NCBI GenBank assembly: GCA_964017155.1 | Contig: OZ024858.1 | Coordinates: 22,801,157-22,865,156 of the forward strand | DNA from: Oasisia sp. SBJ-2009 | Lineage: Eukaryota; Annelida; Polychaeta; Sabellida; Siboglinidae | DNA: 64,000 nt | Direction: 5' to 3' | The notes under the pieces: generated by a model | Told to the model about the DNA's origin: nothing | Seen by the model: only the letters and a program-made list of their open reading frames with translations | The model's database searches: none | Shown: positions 60,935 through 64,000 of the stretch, in pieces | Layout: every line of letters starts with the position of its first letter | Position numbering within the stretch: the stretch's first letter is position 1 | Position numbers and translations under genes: made by a program

Positions 60935-61996
60935 TTTTTGTACCATGATAATTTATTGTGCTTAATTTTGTTGGACGTGTTCTGATTCACTTACTTGTAA
61001 TGTGTGCGCGTGACGGTATATATTACAAGAAAAGGGAACTATAATGAGGACAGCAGTGTTGTTACACAACCTTTCATAGGTGGCTTGCATAATCCACAAA
61101 AAGAGGCAACGTGGGAATCTATGATTACTTAACATGGCAGCTCTGGCAGGTCTCATATTGCTTGTGTTCTTTTACCCATACAACATTTCCTTGGTTTCCA
61201 GCACTCGGCAGCATTCTATCAATACAGTAGTCTGTATGCAATGATTGTAGTTAGAAACGAAGTAGCTTTAGGTTTAATATACTATCCGACGTTTCAATGC
61301 AGGCACTGAGGGTGGTCACTGCCAGGGTGACTGTTATCCGCAGGCGTCTCAAACCAAGAGAGTGTGTATTAGTCGTGTTTGCTGTGCAATGTGTAGTCAG
61401 TTTAACTCTCAGGGGAACGGGGTATATTATGTGTGAATAAAGCATAGCATGGATGAACAAATCTTGATTTCTCGTGATGTTTTCATGTCTGTTTTCCCAT
61501 TATGTCGTAACAATGGCTGCCATGTTACTCTCACCTCCCACACCCTGTCTGGGGAATCACAACCAGGAATGTGACATCCGGGCAAAATAACTACCAACCC
61601 ACGCTGAATGAAGACACATACAAGAAAGCATACGCTGCATTTATAAAGTAACCTTTACTGATCGTAATGACGATGATAATAATTATACTCTGTTCATCAA
61701 ACTCATAACGTTGAACCGTGTCTGCGTTCCGCCCGCCACACACGCGCCTAACACAACTAGTACCTTCACCACCTTCAAATTAACAAGCAAAATTTGTGTC
61801 CGTGTCAAAATCAACTGCAGCAACAGAATGAGAATAACTAAATGGCCGTCCTGCCGAGAGGGAGAGAGATCATCGACGTTTCCGGTCGGGTGTCGTCTGG
61901 TCGAGATTGTGTTGTTGACCTCTAGACTGCTCCTGGAGCGGCTGCCTCTGATCATCCCGCGGTGCCAGTATCAATCACCAGTAGGTGGAGCCACTG
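60935..61996. other. Convergent intergenic region, POLB to unnamed gene
   Basis: The 3' ends of POLB and the minus-strand gene at 61997 face each other. The upper part of this interval is likely the 3' UTR of that gene. Minus-strand frames with hydrophobic runs near 61740-61860 lie beyond its stop and are probably not translated. No repeat family was recognised. Confidence 0.45.
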
Positions 61997-62632
61997 CTAC
62001 ATGTCTGGCTGTCGAGACCAGTCTGTCCACACCTGCAACACACATGGCCAGTGAAACATGCTACTGACAGTCATTCGACTTGAGAAACAAAAACTATCAA
62101 ACCATATACGAGCTATGCAACCCCATACAACCCACAACTGTAAGTAAACAAACTACCCAATCACACAAAACTACATAACCCTCCCCCACACACGTAAACC
62201 ACCCAATATAAAAAAAAATCTTAATGACATCTCACTCACCAATAAATAAAGTACCCATCCTTACCAAAAACCACAACTCTACATATTTATATCATACACA
62301 ACATCCAAACTACCATAACAAAGTAACCCTAAAAACTACCAAACGTCACAAACAATGCAACAGCATAAAATCTATCTATCCTATACAGCTGAACTAATAC
62401 AACTCAGACCTTCAAGTATCTACGTATCAAGTGTCTACAGACTAACAGACAGCCTGTGTCGTACCAAACCTACCATCTTTGACTCTGGGGCGTTGATGTC
62501 ACCAGACGCTCGGTTCCACATTGCCGGCAATGATTCCGCTGACAAAGCACCCTGGGCGTAGATAGTCGACATGTCAATGGGGTTACCATACACCCCCGGC
62601 CCAGTGCTTGGCATCAACAGTGCCTGCTGAGC
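61997..62632 (-). CDS. C-terminal two exons of an unrecognised gene (partial)
   Basis: Exon 62632-62474 (acceptor TTGCAG|GC, donor AAGATG|GTAGGT) and terminal exon 62032-61997 join in phase 0 to 64 residues and a stop. The protein reads AQQALLMPSTGPGVYGNPID, then MSTIYAQGALSAESLPAMW, NRASGDINAPESKM and VWTDWSRQPDM. It is Ala/Ser/Pro/Met-rich with no transmembrane or catalytic motif. Both splice borders fit consensus and the frame is clean, which is the support for a real gene; the rest would lie to the right of the window. I do not recognise the family, and phase 0 at the first exon is an assumption. Confidence 0.55.
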
Positions 62633-64000
62633 CTGCAACACATGTACATAGGTCATATGACTTCCGGTACTATTTATATATACAAAATCCCAAAGCAGGG
62701 ATGGTGGGTGGCATAAAATTCCCGCAGGTACAGAAACCGAAAATGTGGCTGCGTTGTGCAATTGAAACTGATTACAGTAATGGCCACAGTGATTGCCGAT
62801 TGGTTGACCAATCATACGGAGCTTAACACAAATACAAACAATCATACAATAGAAAGCTAACAACCAAATACACACAACAGTGCGCAGAAAGATTAATAAA
62901 GTATGAACAATTTTCAATACTCATTTAAAATCGCACTATTTTTGGATTTTGTTGTGAGCAGTTCACACTTAATAGAATATTAACTTGTTTGGTGCATAGC
63001 TTGTATGGAGATTTCTCTAAGTTGTGAGGGACAGAGCAAGATACAGGGTCCGTACACATCTGGACATTTGAAATTCAAGGCTATTCAAGACTTTTCAAGG
63101 CTATTTCAAAAAGAAATTCAAGACTGTTTTATCGACATATGTACTTTTAAGCGCAGTAAATTAAGTTAACATTAATATTTTTACTTGATTAAGGAGTTAC
63201 GGGACACGACCAATTTTTTTTTGAAAAACACTTATAAATCTCTCCAAGACTTGTTTTCAGGGAGTCACTACATTGAAACTAAGAAGATGGCATCTTTAAT
63301 TTTTTTTATTTTCAAATATTTTGGCGCGGGAGGGGGTAATAATCGAACAAAAAAGTCGAAAAATAGCATAAGTTTAAATGAATAGAACACTGAAACCCAT
63401 ATTGTCATTTACATTATTCAAGTGTTTCTATGTAGGTAATGTACCATTCTAACTTTCTGTGCATGGCCATTTGTCTATGTTACTTAGATTTTTTTTAACG
63501 ATTTTTTATAAATATTTTATTTTTATCTTCAAATTTTTCATATTCAAACCCCCCTATTATGTGACTCACATGACTGATCATAATTTCAATGCACAGGAAT
63601 GTAGATATTTATGGTACTGTTGCTATATGTAAAGTTGGTATGCATTACTTGGTTAGTTTTTGAGTTCTATTCACTTTTACCTGAAAAAAGTGATAACTGA
63701 GAAAACGGCATTTAAAGTATGAACTGAGACATTTTAATATGTTGCAAACATCAGATCTTACAAATAAGCATCCACATTATAGCCTTACCATTTATACACA
63801 ATATCTATATGTTTGTAACAGTAATTGTTAATCATTAGCGACATAATTATGTTATTGTTTACCCCTACCCCCATAATCTGTAATGCAAGAAATCATAGCC
63901 GATGCACTATTTTAGCCAGTTTTCACTTAGAATACACACTAAATAGGTTGTATCAGGATACCTAAAGCAAATATTCACACTGAATGCAATATAGATAGAT
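62633..64000. other. Intron or flank of the unnamed gene
   Basis: No further exon could be identified. AT-rich with homopolymer runs. A transposon-like end begins at 63044. Confidence 0.4.
63044..63135 (+). mobile_element. hAT-like terminal fragment
   Basis: CAGGGTCCGTACACATCTGG followed by repeated TTCAAGGCTATTCAAGAC-type motifs resembles the left end of hAT-type elements known from many animals. A matching right end was not found in the window, so the element is partial or runs outside it. Confidence 0.4.

Noticed and set aside
61683..61955. Minus-strand 90-codon frame with hydrophobic stretches
   Set aside because: It lies downstream of the stop of the partial gene, in its probable 3' UTR; no conserved motif or splice support.

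Overview
The window is animal nuclear DNA. Five spliced protein genes with GT-AG introns (one apparent GC-AG), tRNA-headed SINEs, LINE fragments, hAT elements and very abundant micro- and minisatellites can be read directly. The gene content and repeat style suggest an invertebrate, most likely a lophotrochozoan such as a mollusc; that placement is inference.

Layout: (1) 313-11462, plus strand: an eight-exon Cdc1/Ted1 (PGAP5-like) metallophosphoesterase with terminal membrane segments. Its last intron holds a 2.3 kb hAT-type element with a perfect 8 bp target duplication and a second hAT-like element nested inside it. (2) 13055-18877, minus strand, convergent with gene 1: a five-exon FAXC (failed axon connections) homologue. 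(3) 18878-27775: intergenic repeats leading into a CpG-rich segment. (4) 27776-28924, plus strand: two-exon bHLH factor ATOH8/net. (5) 28925-39797: intergenic, dominated by long tetranucleotide repeats (CCGT, CAGG, AGTC, GCAC). (6) 39798-50812, minus strand: ten-exon MYST acetyltransferase KAT8/MOF, with a LINE carrying an uninterrupted 1012-residue ORF2 in intron 8. (7) 50813-52374: head-to-head promoter interval shared with the next gene, containing about 420 bp of almost purely alternating purine-pyrimidine sequence. (8) 52375-60779, plus strand: thirteen-exon DNA polymerase beta. (9) 61997-62632, minus strand: the last two exons of a gene I cannot name, entering from the right.

The genes are unrelated housekeeping or developmental loci and do not form a pathway. 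KAT8 and POLB are the only pair placed to share control.

The most unusual signal is the origin of several minisatellites. In KAT8 exon 5, FAXC exon 2 and, on a smaller scale, KAT8 exon 9, the repeat unit is a copy of the exon end plus its 5' splice site, amplified into the adjoining intron (21, about 16, and 2-3 copies). Two further arrays (phosphoesterase exon 4, KAT8 exon 6) run up to a 3' splice site. In all three donor cases an in-frame stop follows the authentic donor almost at once, so any downstream decoy donor would give a truncated product.
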